The notes beneath the pieces were generated by a model that worked only from the letters and a program-made list of their open reading frames with translations, was not told the DNA's origin and searched no databases. This document shows, one piece after another, positions 26,083-33,846 of a stretch of 59,068 bases of DNA (within the stretch, counting starts at the first letter, position 1; each line of letters opens with the position of its first letter). The position numbers and the translations under genes were made by a program. Source of the stretch: Halostreptopolyspora alba. Its GTDB lineage: Bacteria; Actinomycetota; Actinomycetes; Streptosporangiales; Streptosporangiaceae. The stretch is from NCBI GenBank assembly GCA_003725585.1, contig RJMB01000029.1, forward strand, positions 1 to 59,068, in the 5' to 3' direction.

Positions 26083-26388
26083 ATGGCGCTGCTGGACGCC
26101 GACCAGATCACCGAAGGGCTCGGGCGGCTCGAGGGGTGGGAATGGGACCCCGAGGGCAACGAGCTCCGGCGCACCGTGCACATGCCGGACTTCATGAGCG
26201 GGATCCACCTGGTCACCGCGGTCGCTCGGGTCGCCGAGGAGGTCGACCATCACCCCGACATCGACATCCGGTTCAACAAGGTCACCTTTCACCAGACCAC
26301 GCACGCCGTGGGTGGGGTGACCCGGCGCGACGTGGACATGGCGTCCCGCATCGACGCGCTCGTGGCCGAGGCGGGCCCGGCCGACTGA
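26083..26388 (+). CDS. 4a-hydroxytetrahydrobiopterin dehydratase (PCD/DCoH)
   Basis: A 101-residue protein behind a GGGGAG site. The family signature is EEVDHHPDIDIRFNKVTFHQTTHAVGGVTRRD: the E-x3-H-H-P motif carries the active-site histidines, and the third conserved histidine is in THAVGG. It dehydrates 4a-hydroxy-pterins to quinonoid dihydropterins, recycling the cofactor of aromatic amino acid hydroxylases. No such hydroxylase is in the window; in actinobacteria the gene is often orphan and may serve molybdopterin or other pterins. It is convergent with the acyl-CoA synthetase. Confidence 0.93.
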   Translation: MALLDADQITEGLGRLEGWEWDPEGNELRRTVHMPDFMSGIHLVTAVARVAEEVDHHPDIDIRFNKVTFHQTTHAVGGVTRRDVDMASRIDALVAEAGPAD

Positions 26389-26408
26389 GAGGCCCGCCCC
26401 CGAGGGGC

Positions 26409-28019
26409 TCACCCGGTGCGGGGACGCAGCCGCGAACGCCGGATCTTACCCGAAGGGCTCTTGGGTAGCTGGTCGACGAAGGTGATCCGTCGCGGGTAGG
26501 CGTGTTCCCCGAACCGGGTGCGCACGGTCTCGCGTAGCTCCTCGGTGAGGTCGTCGCCGGCGGAGACGCCCTCGCGCAGCACGACGCTGGCGGCCACGAC
26601 CTCGCCGCGTAGCTCGTCGGGCAGACCGTACACCGCGGTCTCGGATACCGCGGGGTGGTGTAGCAGCGCCGCCTCCACGTCGTAGGGCCCAACCCGGAAA
26701 CCCGAGGTCAGGATCGCCTCGTCGTCGCGGGTGGCGAAGGTCAGGTGGCCGTCGCGGTCGCGGGTGGCGGTGTCGCCGGTGAGGTACCAGCGGCCATCGG
26801 GGCTGAACCGCACCGCGGTGGCATCGGGGCTGTCGCGGTAGCCCTCGAACCACATGAGGGGACTCTTGGTGGTGTCGACGGCCACACGCCCCAACGTCCC
26901 CGGCGGCGCCTCCTCGTCGGCGGTGGGCTCCAGCACGGTCACCTCCCACCCGGGCAGGGGGCGTCCGGCCCCTGCCGTGCCGCCCTCGCCGGTGGGCTGG
27001 TCCCCGGCACAGATACCCAGCTCCGGCTGTCCGTAGTGGTCCAGGACCGTCACCCCGAACGCGTCCTGGGCCCACTCCACCACATCCGGGCTGACCTGTT
27101 CGCCCGCGCTGGACAACCGCCGGACGTCGATGTCGACGGGCATCGTCTTCACTGTGGCGCGCAGGGTGCGGTACACCGTGGGGGCGGCGGCGAAGTTGGT
27201 AACCCCGAAGGTCGCCAGCACCTCCAGGGTGAGTTCGGGGTCGAAACCGGCGCGTAACTGCAGCGAGCGGTGCCCGGCCAGCAACGGTGACACCAGCCCG
27301 TAGTACAACCCGTAGGTCCAGGCCGGATCGGCGGTGTTCCAGAAGACATCGTCATCGGTGATGCCCAGACCGAAGTGATGGTAGGTGTGGAACGCGGCCA
27401 GGGCGCGCACCGGGACCGGAACACCCCGGGGCGGCCCGGCGGTTCCCGAGGTGTGGACCAGGATGAACGGGGCATCACCCCCGGTGGCCACGGGGGTGGG
27501 TGCCGACCCGCCCGCCCCCGACAGGCTGTCCAGGGTGTGGTCCCCCGGGCGCTGGGGCGCCGCGGCGGTCGTGGCGACCTCCCAAGGGGCTTCGGCGGGG
27601 ACGTCCTCGCCCGGGTCGAGCTTGGCGCGCTGGTCGGCGTCGCAGACGACCAGCCGGGCGCCCGAGTGCCGCAGCCGGAACGCGATGGCCGAGGGCGCGA
27701 ACGCGGTGAACAGGGGGACGTGGACCGCGCCGAGCCGCCAGATCGCCAACGCGGTGACGGTGAGGTCGATGCCCTTACCCATGAGGGTGGCCACGTGGTC
27801 GCCGGCGGCGACGCCGGCCTCGGCCATCCCGGCGGCCAGTGCCGCCGAGCGTTGCCCCAGCTCGCCGAAGGTGACCTCTCGCGGGTGCAGGTCGGGGCCG
27901 ACCTCGGTCACGGCGACGGCGTCGGCGGGGTGGCGGTCGCACAGCAAGAAAGCCACCGAGGTGGTGGGGTCCTCGTAGGTGGAAAGCCAGTCGCGCACCT
28001 GCCGCGCCGGGTCTGACAT
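26409..28019 (-). CDS. AMP-forming acyl-CoA synthetase (ANL family)
   Basis: A 536-residue adenylating enzyme. The phosphate loop is VHTSGTAGPPRGV (the usual TSGTTGxPKG with Lys changed to Arg). LDHYGQPELG is the A5 motif, WYLTGDTATRDRDGHLTFATRDDEAI the A7/A8 hinge, and LPKSPSGKIRRSRL contains the catalytic A10 lysine. The Q-P-E-L in A5 and the acetyl-CoA-synthetase-like order suggest a short or medium chain acyl substrate (ACSM-like). It is divergent from an acyltransferase-like gene. A perfect 30-bp palindrome lies between them. Confidence 0.9.
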   Translation of the reverse strand: MSDPARQVRDWLSTYEDPTTSVAFLLCDRHPADAVAVTEVGPDLHPREVTFGELGQRSAALAAGMAEAGVAAGDHVATLMGKGIDLTVTALAIWRLGAVHVPLFTAFAPSAIAFRLRHSGARLVVCDADQRAKLDPGEDVPAEAPWEVATTAAAPQRPGDHTLDSLSGAGGSAPTPVATGGDAPFILVHTSGTAGPPRGVPVPVRALAAFHTYHHFGLGITDDDVFWNTADPAWTYGLYYGLVSPLLAGHRSLQLRAGFDPELTLEVLATFGVTNFAAAPTVYRTLRATVKTMPVDIDVRRLSSAGEQVSPDVVEWAQDAFGVTVLDHYGQPELGICAGDQPTGEGGTAGAGRPLPGWEVTVLEPTADEEAPPGTLGRVAVDTTKSPLMWFEGYRDSPDATAVRFSPDGRWYLTGDTATRDRDGHLTFATRDDEAILTSGFRVGPYDVEAALLHHPAVSETAVYGLPDELRGEVVAASVVLREGVSAGDDLTEELRETVRTRFGEHAYPRRITFVDQLPKSPSGKIRRSRLRPRTG

Positions 28020-28125
28020 CGTCGCGCTGTCCCCTGTTCGCTTGGATTGCGGTGGTGTTCGACCTCAAGACTATGCCGTTCGTCGGGGCTGCCACGCGCC
28101 CCTCCACCTCGGTCGTTCGGTTCGA

Positions 28126-28155
28126 CCGTGCTGGGCCGGATCCGGCCCAGCACGG
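28126..28155. promoter_or_regulatory. Perfect 30-bp palindrome between divergent genes
   Basis: CCGTGCTGGGCCGGA is followed directly by its exact reverse complement, with no loop. It lies 107 bases before the acyl-CoA synthetase start and 56 bases before the acyltransferase start. It could be a high-affinity operator for a dimeric or tetrameric regulator. As RNA it would be a strong hairpin, but a terminator is not expected between two divergent genes. Confidence 0.6.
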
Positions 28156-28210
28156 CGACACCCCCGCCAGACGGGTCTGGTTCGGGCGCGGGGGCGGGCA
28201 GGATGGGGGT

Positions 28211-29230
28211 ATGGACGTCACCGCGCTCGCGGACCGGTTCGACCTGGGTGAGGAGACGCGCGCCTGGTTGGCGCGTATCCCCGCCGGCCCGGCGGGAACC
28301 CCCGATCACCACGGCGGTGCGCCGCTGCCGGCCCGGCCCAACGCCCGAGCGGCCCTGGCCCCCTTCGCTCTCGCGCCCGTCGACGAGGCCGAACTCGTGG
28401 GGCTGTGGCCCGACGAGACATGGCCCCCCGAACTGCGCTGGCTCGTGGACCGGATGTATGCGCGGCTGGTCACCGACCTGCGGGCAGGGGTGTGGCGGCG
28501 CTGGCCCTCGTTGGTGCACGTGGGCGACGACCGGGCGCGCTGCGCGCCGATCCTCGCCTTCGCCGCGGCGGTGCCGCTGTTGCGGGCCGAGCACCACCGG
28601 CTGGGGGTGCCCCCCGAGATCACCGCGGCCACGCTGGCCGATGTCGGCCGGCACGTCGCCCACACGCGGCAGATGTTCGGGTGTGTGGGCCTGGAGACCG
28701 CCACCTGGATCGCGCTGCACTTCAGGGCCGGCCTGTTCGAGCTGGGCCGGTTGCAGTACGAGCCCGCCACGCTCGGCAACCAGGGCGCGGTCACCTGGTA
28801 CACCCCACACGAGGCCGCCGAGATGGGGCCGCGGTTCGCGCACGGCGCCCCGGTGCTGCGGCTGCACATCCCCGCCGAGGGTCCGCTGGATCCCGCAGCG
28901 ATCGACGCCTCGCTGGAGGGGGCCCGGGACTTCTTCCGGCGCCACACCGGGGTGGACTACCCTCTGGCGACCTGCACCTCCTGGCTGTTGGACCCGCAGC
29001 TGGCCCGCGCGCTGCCCGAAACCTCCAACATCATGGCCTTCCAGCGCCGCTTCACCCTGGCGGGCCCACCCTCACCGGGTGACTTTGACGTGTTCCGGTT
29101 CGTGTTCCGCATGCCCGAGGTGCTGCCCGACAGGGCGCCGCGGAACACGCGACTCGAACGGGCCGTGGTGGAGCATGTGGCGGCGGGCCGTAGCTGGCAC
29201 GTGCGTACGGGGTGGCTGCGGCTACCGTGA
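28211..29230 (+). CDS. GNAT-like acyltransferase domain protein
   Basis: A 339-residue protein starting at ATG 28211 behind GGATGGGGG. Two parts are visible: an N-terminal helical region (about 1-130) and a C-terminal region (about 130-339). The C-terminal region includes GLETATWIALHFRAGLFELGRLQYEPATL and RLHIPAEGPLDPAAIDASLEGARDFFRRHTG, matching the actinobacterial acyltransferase/GNAT C-terminal family (DUF5596-like). A ligand or reaction cannot be read from sequence. It is divergent from an acyl-CoA synthetase and may use acyl-CoA or acyl-ACP, which is inference from context. Confidence 0.7.
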   Translation: MDVTALADRFDLGEETRAWLARIPAGPAGTPDHHGGAPLPARPNARAALAPFALAPVDEAELVGLWPDETWPPELRWLVDRMYARLVTDLRAGVWRRWPSLVHVGDDRARCAPILAFAAAVPLLRAEHHRLGVPPEITAATLADVGRHVAHTRQMFGCVGLETATWIALHFRAGLFELGRLQYEPATLGNQGAVTWYTPHEAAEMGPRFAHGAPVLRLHIPAEGPLDPAAIDASLEGARDFFRRHTGVDYPLATCTSWLLDPQLARALPETSNIMAFQRRFTLAGPPSPGDFDVFRFVFRMPEVLPDRAPRNTRLERAVVEHVAAGRSWHVRTGWLRLP

Positions 29231-29264
29231 GGGGCCGCGTCAACCGCGCCGGCTCGGGGCGGTC

Positions 29265-29450
29265 TCACCCGTCGTCGGCGGTCCCAGCCGAGGAGGACCA
29301 TCCGAACGAGGGGACGCGGCCCGAACCGTCGCAGTCGTGGCACGGGCGCGGAACCACCATCTCACCGTTGACGTCGTGGCCGTGGTAGCCGACGACGTTC
29401 ACCCGCAGGCCGCTGCCCTGACACCCCTGGCACACGATCGCGATGTCCAT
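29265..29450 (-). CDS. Small DnaJ-type zinc-knuckle protein
   Basis: A 61-residue protein starting at ATG 29450. It has two CxxCxGxG-type knuckles: CQGCQGSG at about residues 7-14 and CHDCDGSG at about 40-47, separated by a 25-residue loop with GYHGHDVNGEMV. The four cysteines should bind one Zn2+, like half of a DnaJ cysteine-rich domain, but no J domain is present. A second protein of this layout is encoded at 56588-56719. The function is unknown. Confidence 0.72.
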   Translation of the reverse strand: MDIAIVCQGCQGSGLRVNVVGYHGHDVNGEMVVPRPCHDCDGSGRVPSFGWSSSAGTADDG

Positions 29451-29524
29451 CCCGTTCAGGATAGGGGACCACGGCCCCGCCACGCCCGAGAACCCGCACG
29501 GGCGCGCCACGGCCAGCGCGCGCG

Positions 29525-29659
29525 TCAGCACCCAGGGCGTCGCCTCCGCCCGCCGAGGGTCAGGAGCGATCCCGGCCCCGGGGTGTGGCCGGCGGCGGTG
29601 GTGAGGTCCATGACCGCGGCCAGGACCACGACGCGCAGCGTCACGAAGCGTCTTGACAT
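29525..29659 (-). CDS. Possible small ORF upstream of the zinc-knuckle gene
   Basis: A 44-codon frame starting at ATG 29659 with a good GAGGGAA site seven bases before it. The peptide begins MSRRFVTLRVVVLAAV and has a hydrophobic first half and a basic Arg-rich end with a terminal Cys. It has no recognised family. It may be a leader peptide or spurious; the ribosome binding site is the only real support. Confidence 0.3.
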   Translation of the reverse strand: MSRRFVTLRVVVLAAVMDLTTAAGHTPGPGSLLTLGGRRRRPGC

Positions 29660-29793
29660 GGGGTTCCCTCTCGTGGGGAGGAGTCCTTCGAGAGGGGAGT
29701 GGTCTCAGGCCACCCGATATCCAACGGCGCCACCCCCGGAGGAGTTGCGGGGGGTGGGAGGCCGGTTTCGGGACAGTGCGGTACTGCCCGGTC

Positions 29794-30627
29794 TCATCCC
29801 TCTTGGTTGGTGGTGAGCCCCAGCGCCTCCAGCAGTGTCGCCACGGTGTGAGGGTCGTGCTCGATGACGGGGACGTACTCGCACACGCCCACCCCCACGA
29901 GCTCGTGGTGGTCGGCGATGGCCCGTAGCGCCCCCGCCACCGTGGCCACGCTGGGTCCCGCGGGTGTGGGGCAGGACACCGCCGGCAGCTCGTCCGGGTC
30001 GCACACGTCCAGATCGAGGTGCACGTAGGCGGGTGACCGGGCGGGGTGTGGGCTCACCACGCCCTCGGGGGCCGCGGTGAGCTCCGCGGGGGAGACGCGC
30101 ACCATCCCGGTCGAACTCAGGTACGCCTCCTCGCCGGGGTCGAGCTCTCGTGTTCCCACCAGTGTCACGCGTGAGGGGGGTGGGGCCGGTCCCGGGCCGG
30201 TCAGGCGCGGGTGTCCCTCGCCGAGCAGGAGCCGCAGCCCCATGCCGTGGGCCCGGCCGCTGGGTGAGGAGGCGGGTGTGTTGAGGTCGCCGTGGGCGTC
30301 GACCCAGTACACGACCAGGCCCTCGTGGTGGGCGGCGAGGTGTTCGGTCGCGGCGAGGTCGCTGAGGCAGTCGCCGCCCAGGGTCAGTGTGCGGGTGGGG
30401 TTCTTGTGGGCCACGCGTTCGCGTAGCTGGCGCAGAGTGTCGGCGAGCACCTCGAGGTTGCGTACCCCGTCGACGGTGGTCTGTGTGCCGTCGCTGACCG
30501 AGACGTGGAGCCGGCGGCCGCCCGAGGAGGGAACCAGTCGGGCCAGTGCCGCGGCTCCCTGGCCGGTACGGACGTTGTCGCCGCCCTGCCAGAGCGGCAC
30601 CACCAGATCCACATCACGCAGCCACAT
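29794..30627 (-). CDS. Arginase/agmatinase family protein with GGDC variant
   Basis: A 277-residue ureohydrolase-fold protein starting at ATG 30627 (MWLRDVDLVV). Metal motifs: GGDC in place of the classical GGDH (Cys87 at the first His ligand), DAHGD (110-114) complete, and DLDVCDP (205-211) giving D-x-D-x-x-D-P. Five of the six usual metal ligands are therefore present. Many actinobacterial members have Cys at the first site, so this is a subfamily rather than a broken gene. The substrate may not be arginine or agmatine. A 20-base AT-rich imperfect palindrome lies upstream at 30693-30712. Confidence 0.82.
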   Translation of the reverse strand: MWLRDVDLVVPLWQGGDNVRTGQGAAALARLVPSSGGRRLHVSVSDGTQTTVDGVRNLEVLADTLRQLRERVAHKNPTRTLTLGGDCLSDLAATEHLAAHHEGLVVYWVDAHGDLNTPASSPSGRAHGMGLRLLLGEGHPRLTGPGPAPPPSRVTLVGTRELDPGEEAYLSSTGMVRVSPAELTAAPEGVVSPHPARSPAYVHLDLDVCDPDELPAVSCPTPAGPSVATVAGALRAIADHHELVGVGVCEYVPVIEHDPHTVATLLEALGLTTNQEG

Positions 30628-30692
30628 GGGGGTCACTCTAGGGCGTCGAGCGCCGGGCGCGCTTCCGCTCGGGGGAGCCAACACGGCTTACT

Positions 30693-30712
30693 TTACATAA
30701 GATACATTATCG
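30693..30712. promoter_or_regulatory. AT-rich imperfect palindrome before the arginase-like gene
   Basis: The island reads tttacataagatacattat and contains ATAAGAT-ACATTAT, five of seven positions paired, about 65 bases before the start codon. It is a candidate promoter or operator. Confidence 0.35.
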
Positions 30713-30770
30713 GCATTTTTGGGGTGGCGGGAAGGGGTCGCTTGCGCGTGGGTGGCGCGTGTTGGTGCGC

Positions 30771-30800
30771 GGTGTCGGCGGGCGCGTGACCCGTGGCCGG
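30771..30800 (+). repeat. 30-bp direct repeat, intergenic copy
   Basis: Thirty bases (beginning GGTGTCGGCGGGCGCGTGAC) are identical to 33192-33221 inside the tyrosine recombinase gene. Flanking bases diverge at once on both sides. The two copies bracket 2.4 kb that includes the DUF418-like gene. Confidence 0.8.
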
Positions 30801-31059
30801 GCGGCTGGCGGACGGTTCTCGGCCGTGGCCGGCGCGTGTCTTGCCCGGGTGGCCTGGAAGCTGTGGCCGAACGCGCCGCATGGACGGGTCGTGTCGGGTT
30901 CGCGGCGCGGAGATGACTTGGAATGCCTTGTCCGGATACGCGCCGGGTTCGCGTGTGCTGGTCTTGGCGCGGGCGTTCGAGTAGCGTTGCCACGGTTGGC
31001 CCGCTGGGTTGGCGCCGCGTGTGACTCCCCGGGACGACCACGCCCGGTGCTGTCATGTT

Positions 31060-31085
31060 TGATGCATAAATTGCGTTATGCATCA
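31060..31085. promoter_or_regulatory. Inverted repeat TGATGCATAA-N6-TTATGCATCA
   Basis: A perfect 10-base inverted repeat with a 6-base spacer in an AT-rich island, 154 bases before the DUF418-like gene. The TGCATAA/TTATGCA halves look like an operator, loosely like ARG boxes. A short T-run follows on the plus strand, so a terminator cannot be excluded. Confidence 0.5.
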
Positions 31086-31238
31086 TTTTTCATGGTCTTT
31101 ACTGTGATGTCCGGTTGTCTGGTTCGGTGGGACGTCCCGCTCGGCGGGTTCGTTGCCCCGAACCCGAAATCGGGCCACAAGTGGTCATATGTCGTCAAAG
31201 GCCCTGCGTTCGCGCGGTAGTAAGGGGATTATCGAAGG

Positions 31239-32633
31239 GTGTCGAACAGTACGAGCCCCTCCCCCCACGGCGAGGCGACCACGGAGCCCTCCACGGGCGC
31301 GGGCGCCCCAACAGCCCCCGGTGTCGTGAACCACCGACGGGCGGCCGCCAGTCCCTCCCCCGAGGTGAGGGGTACGAACGGTAACACCTCGACCACGCCC
31401 CGCTCCCCCGGCCCGCGGCACGGCCGGCCCACCCCCGGACGGCACGCCGACCGCCTGATGGGCATCGACGTCGCCCGGGGGGTCGCCGTCCTGGGCATGT
31501 TCGTCGTGCACGTCGGGGTCGGCTGGACCCTGGCCGACGGCAGCAACGCCCTGATACCCGTCGTGTCGGGGCGTTCGGCGGCCCTGTTCGCGCTGCTGGC
31601 CGGAGTGTCCATCGCGTTGCTCTCGGGCGGCTCGAGGCCCAAGACCGGAAGCGACATGGGCGTCGCGCTGTGGCGGGTGCTCATCCGCGGTCTGCTCATG
31701 CTGCCGGTGGGCACGTTGCTGACCATGACCGGTGCCCCGGTCTCGGTGATCCTCGCCTACTACGCGGTGTTCTTCTTCCTGGCCGCTCCGCTCATGGACG
31801 AACGGTGGAAGGTGGTCGCCGGGATCGCGGCGACCCTGGGCCTTGTGGGGCCGGTGGCGTCGTTCTACCTGCGCGGGCTGGCCGAGGACGGCCCGCTGGC
31901 GGGTCCGGTCGCCGCGATCAACTCCTACGACCCGTTGGTGGCCTGGGCCAACGACGGCGTGGTCAACTTCCTGTTGACCGGTGCCTATCCGGCCATCACC
32001 TGGATGCCGTTCGTGCTGGCGGGGTTGGCCATCGGCCGGCTGAACCTGTGGTCGGTGCGGGTACGGTGGACGCTCGTAGGGGTGGGCGGCGCGCTGGCCG
32101 CGCTGGCCTACACCGGGTCGTGGCTGGCGCTGAACGTCTTCGGGGGCCGGGCACGGCTGGAGTCCTCGTTCGACGCGGGCGCCATGGCCGACTACGGCGG
32201 TGCCGCCAGTGTCGACGACGCGATCAGCGAGGGCTTTCCCGGCACGGTGCCGTTGAACGACTGGGCGTGGCTGTTGACCGCGGCGCCGCACAGCGGGTCC
32301 CCGTTCGAGGTGTACGGGGCGGGGGGTGTCGCCATCGCGGTGTTGGGTGTGTTCCTGCTGGTGTCGCGTTACCTGTGGTGGGTGCTCTACCCGCTGGCCG
32401 CGGTCGGGGCGTTGGCGCTGACGACCTACGTGGGCCACATCCTGCTGATCTGGGTGGAGCAGCGGGGGTGGCTGGTCTCAACTCCGCTGCGACCGATCAC
32501 CGACAACCTGCAGGTCTCGGTGCTGCTGGGGTCGCTCGTGTTCGCCACGGTGTGGACCCTGCTGGTACGGCGCGGGCCGTTGGAGGGGCCGCTACACGCG
32601 GTGTCGATGTGGGGCGCCAAGCGCATCCCCTGA
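31239..32633 (+). CDS. DUF418/HGSNAT-like integral membrane acyltransferase
   Basis: A 464-residue protein. The first 68 residues are a disordered Ser/Thr/Pro-rich tail; then RLMGIDVARGVAVLGMFVVHVG opens a ten-helix membrane domain. This R-x-x-x-x-D-x-x-R-G-x-A motif is typical of DUF418/DUF1624 proteins related to heparan-alpha-glucosaminide N-acetyltransferases. The domain ends with VGHILLIWVEQRG. The family is thought to transfer acyl groups across the membrane; the substrate is unknown. The GTG start at 31239 has AAGG too close to it, so an internal start cannot be excluded. Confidence 0.8.
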   Translation: MSNSTSPSPHGEATTEPSTGAGAPTAPGVVNHRRAAASPSPEVRGTNGNTSTTPRSPGPRHGRPTPGRHADRLMGIDVARGVAVLGMFVVHVGVGWTLADGSNALIPVVSGRSAALFALLAGVSIALLSGGSRPKTGSDMGVALWRVLIRGLLMLPVGTLLTMTGAPVSVILAYYAVFFFLAAPLMDERWKVVAGIAATLGLVGPVASFYLRGLAEDGPLAGPVAAINSYDPLVAWANDGVVNFLLTGAYPAITWMPFVLAGLAIGRLNLWSVRVRWTLVGVGGALAALAYTGSWLALNVFGGRARLESSFDAGAMADYGGAASVDDAISEGFPGTVPLNDWAWLLTAAPHSGSPFEVYGAGGVAIAVLGVFLLVSRYLWWVLYPLAAVGALALTTYVGHILLIWVEQRGWLVSTPLRPITDNLQVSVLLGSLVFATVWTLLVRRGPLEGPLHAVSMWGAKRIP

Positions 32634-32755
32634 GGTGGTGGCACTCCCCTGTCCTGGCGCCCGGCCCTCATGGGGGCGGTTAACGGGCGGGGCGTGTTCG
32701 TGTCAGGGGTGACTGAGGCGCTCACTGCCCCGCTGTATCGGGAAAGCTGTGGGGC

Positions 32756-33769
32756 ATGAGTGTTACCGAGAGCGCTGCGGAGGTTGGGGCGTCGCCGATG
32801 CTGGCGGTGGACGCTGTCGAAGAGTACCTGGTGGCGCGGCGGTCGGAGAAGCCGTCGCCGCACACGGTGGCCGCCTACCGGCGGGATCTGCTGGGGGTGC
32901 TGGACCGGGTCGCCGGCCTTTGTGGGTGTGATCGTGGTGAGCTGCGCCTGGCGGATCTGGACGGGCACACGTTGCGGCGAGCCTTCGCTGACTTCGCCGC
33001 GGAGCGGGCGCCCTCCAGTGTGCTGCGGGCGTGGTCGACGTGGAACGGGTTCTTCGGGTTCTGGGTCGCCGAGGGGGTTGTGGAGGGCAATCCCATGCCG
33101 GCGGTACGGCGGCCGCGGGTGCGGCCGCACCAGCCGAAGCCGTTGTTGGGTGAGGACACCCCGGAGCGACTGTTGGAGGCGCTGGCGGCGGGGTGTCGGC
33201 GGGCGCGTGACCCGTGGCCGGAGCGGGATATGGCGGTTCTGGCTCTGGCGTTGCTGACGGGGTTGCGGTCGGCGGAGATGCTGGCGCTGCGGGTGGACTC
33301 GGTCAGTGGGCGTTCGGGTGAGCGGCGGGTGCGGGTGGTCGGTAAGGGGGACGGCACGCGGTCGTTGCCGATCGAGCCGCCGTTGGAGGAGCTGTTGGAG
33401 GCGTATCTGGCCACGCGGCGTGAGCGTTTCGGGGGGCCGCTGCGTGGGGCGGATCCGTTGTTGGTGGACAACCGGGGGCGGGGATTGCGTCGTGGTGGGC
33501 TGCAGTATCTGGTGCGGCAGTGTTACAAGCATGCCGGGGTGCACGATCGGGTCGCGCGGGGGACGTTGGTGCACGCGCTGCGGCACACTTTCGCCACGCG
33601 GTTGGCCGAGGATGGGGCGTCGGTGAGCGAGATCATGCGGTTGTTGGGGCACTCCTCGATCACGTCGTCGCAGTCCTACATCGATGTGACGGCGGGGGCC
33701 CAGCGTGAGGCGGCGCGGTCGAACCGGACGTATGGCGTGTTGCGGCGGTTGGCCGGTGATGAGGAGTGA
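32756..33769 (+). CDS. Tyrosine recombinase, XerC-like
   Basis: A 337-residue site-specific recombinase. The N-terminal SAM-like core-binding domain spans about 15-125 (VEEYLVARRSEKPSPHTVAAYRRDL). The catalytic domain spans about 130-325, and all key residues are present: Arg171 (TGLRSAE), Lys197 (VGKGDG), His273 and Arg276 (HALRHTFATRL), His299 (LLGHSS), nucleophile Tyr308 (SYIDVT). Length and motifs fit XerC/XerD, but it may be an additional integrase-like enzyme rather than the chromosomal dimer resolvase. Part of codons 146-155 is duplicated exactly in the intergenic region at 30771-30800. Confidence 0.88.
   Translation: MSVTESAAEVGASPMLAVDAVEEYLVARRSEKPSPHTVAAYRRDLLGVLDRVAGLCGCDRGELRLADLDGHTLRRAFADFAAERAPSSVLRAWSTWNGFFGFWVAEGVVEGNPMPAVRRPRVRPHQPKPLLGEDTPERLLEALAAGCRRARDPWPERDMAVLALALLTGLRSAEMLALRVDSVSGRSGERRVRVVGKGDGTRSLPIEPPLEELLEAYLATRRERFGGPLRGADPLLVDNRGRGLRRGGLQYLVRQCYKHAGVHDRVARGTLVHALRHTFATRLAEDGASVSEIMRLLGHSSITSSQSYIDVTAGAQREAARSNRTYGVLRRLAGDEE
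33192..33221 (+). repeat. 30-bp direct repeat, copy inside recombinase gene
   Basis: This is identical to 30771-30800 and encodes CRRARDPWP in the recombinase frame. Confidence 0.8.
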
Positions 33770-33846
33770 GTTCTTCGCGTGATGTGAGTCACGCTTTGGG
33801 TAGTGGGGGTTGGTGCCGGTTACCCGAGAGTGACAAGGGGGTTCCC

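Larger units (their letters stand above)
30628..31238. other. Long divergent intergenic region
   Basis: These 611 bases separate the arginase-like gene and the DUF418-like gene. They hold two AT-rich islands in a GC-rich background (30690-30720 and 31055-31115), two inverted repeats, and a 30-base exact copy of part of the downstream recombinase gene (30771-30800). Open frames here have no conserved motif. Confidence 0.6.

Noticed and set aside
30759-31220. 153-codon open frame in the arginase/DUF418 intergenic region
   Set aside because: It runs across AT-rich islands and inverted repeats, has no recognisable motif and no good ribosome binding site; the protein has the look of random high-GC translation.
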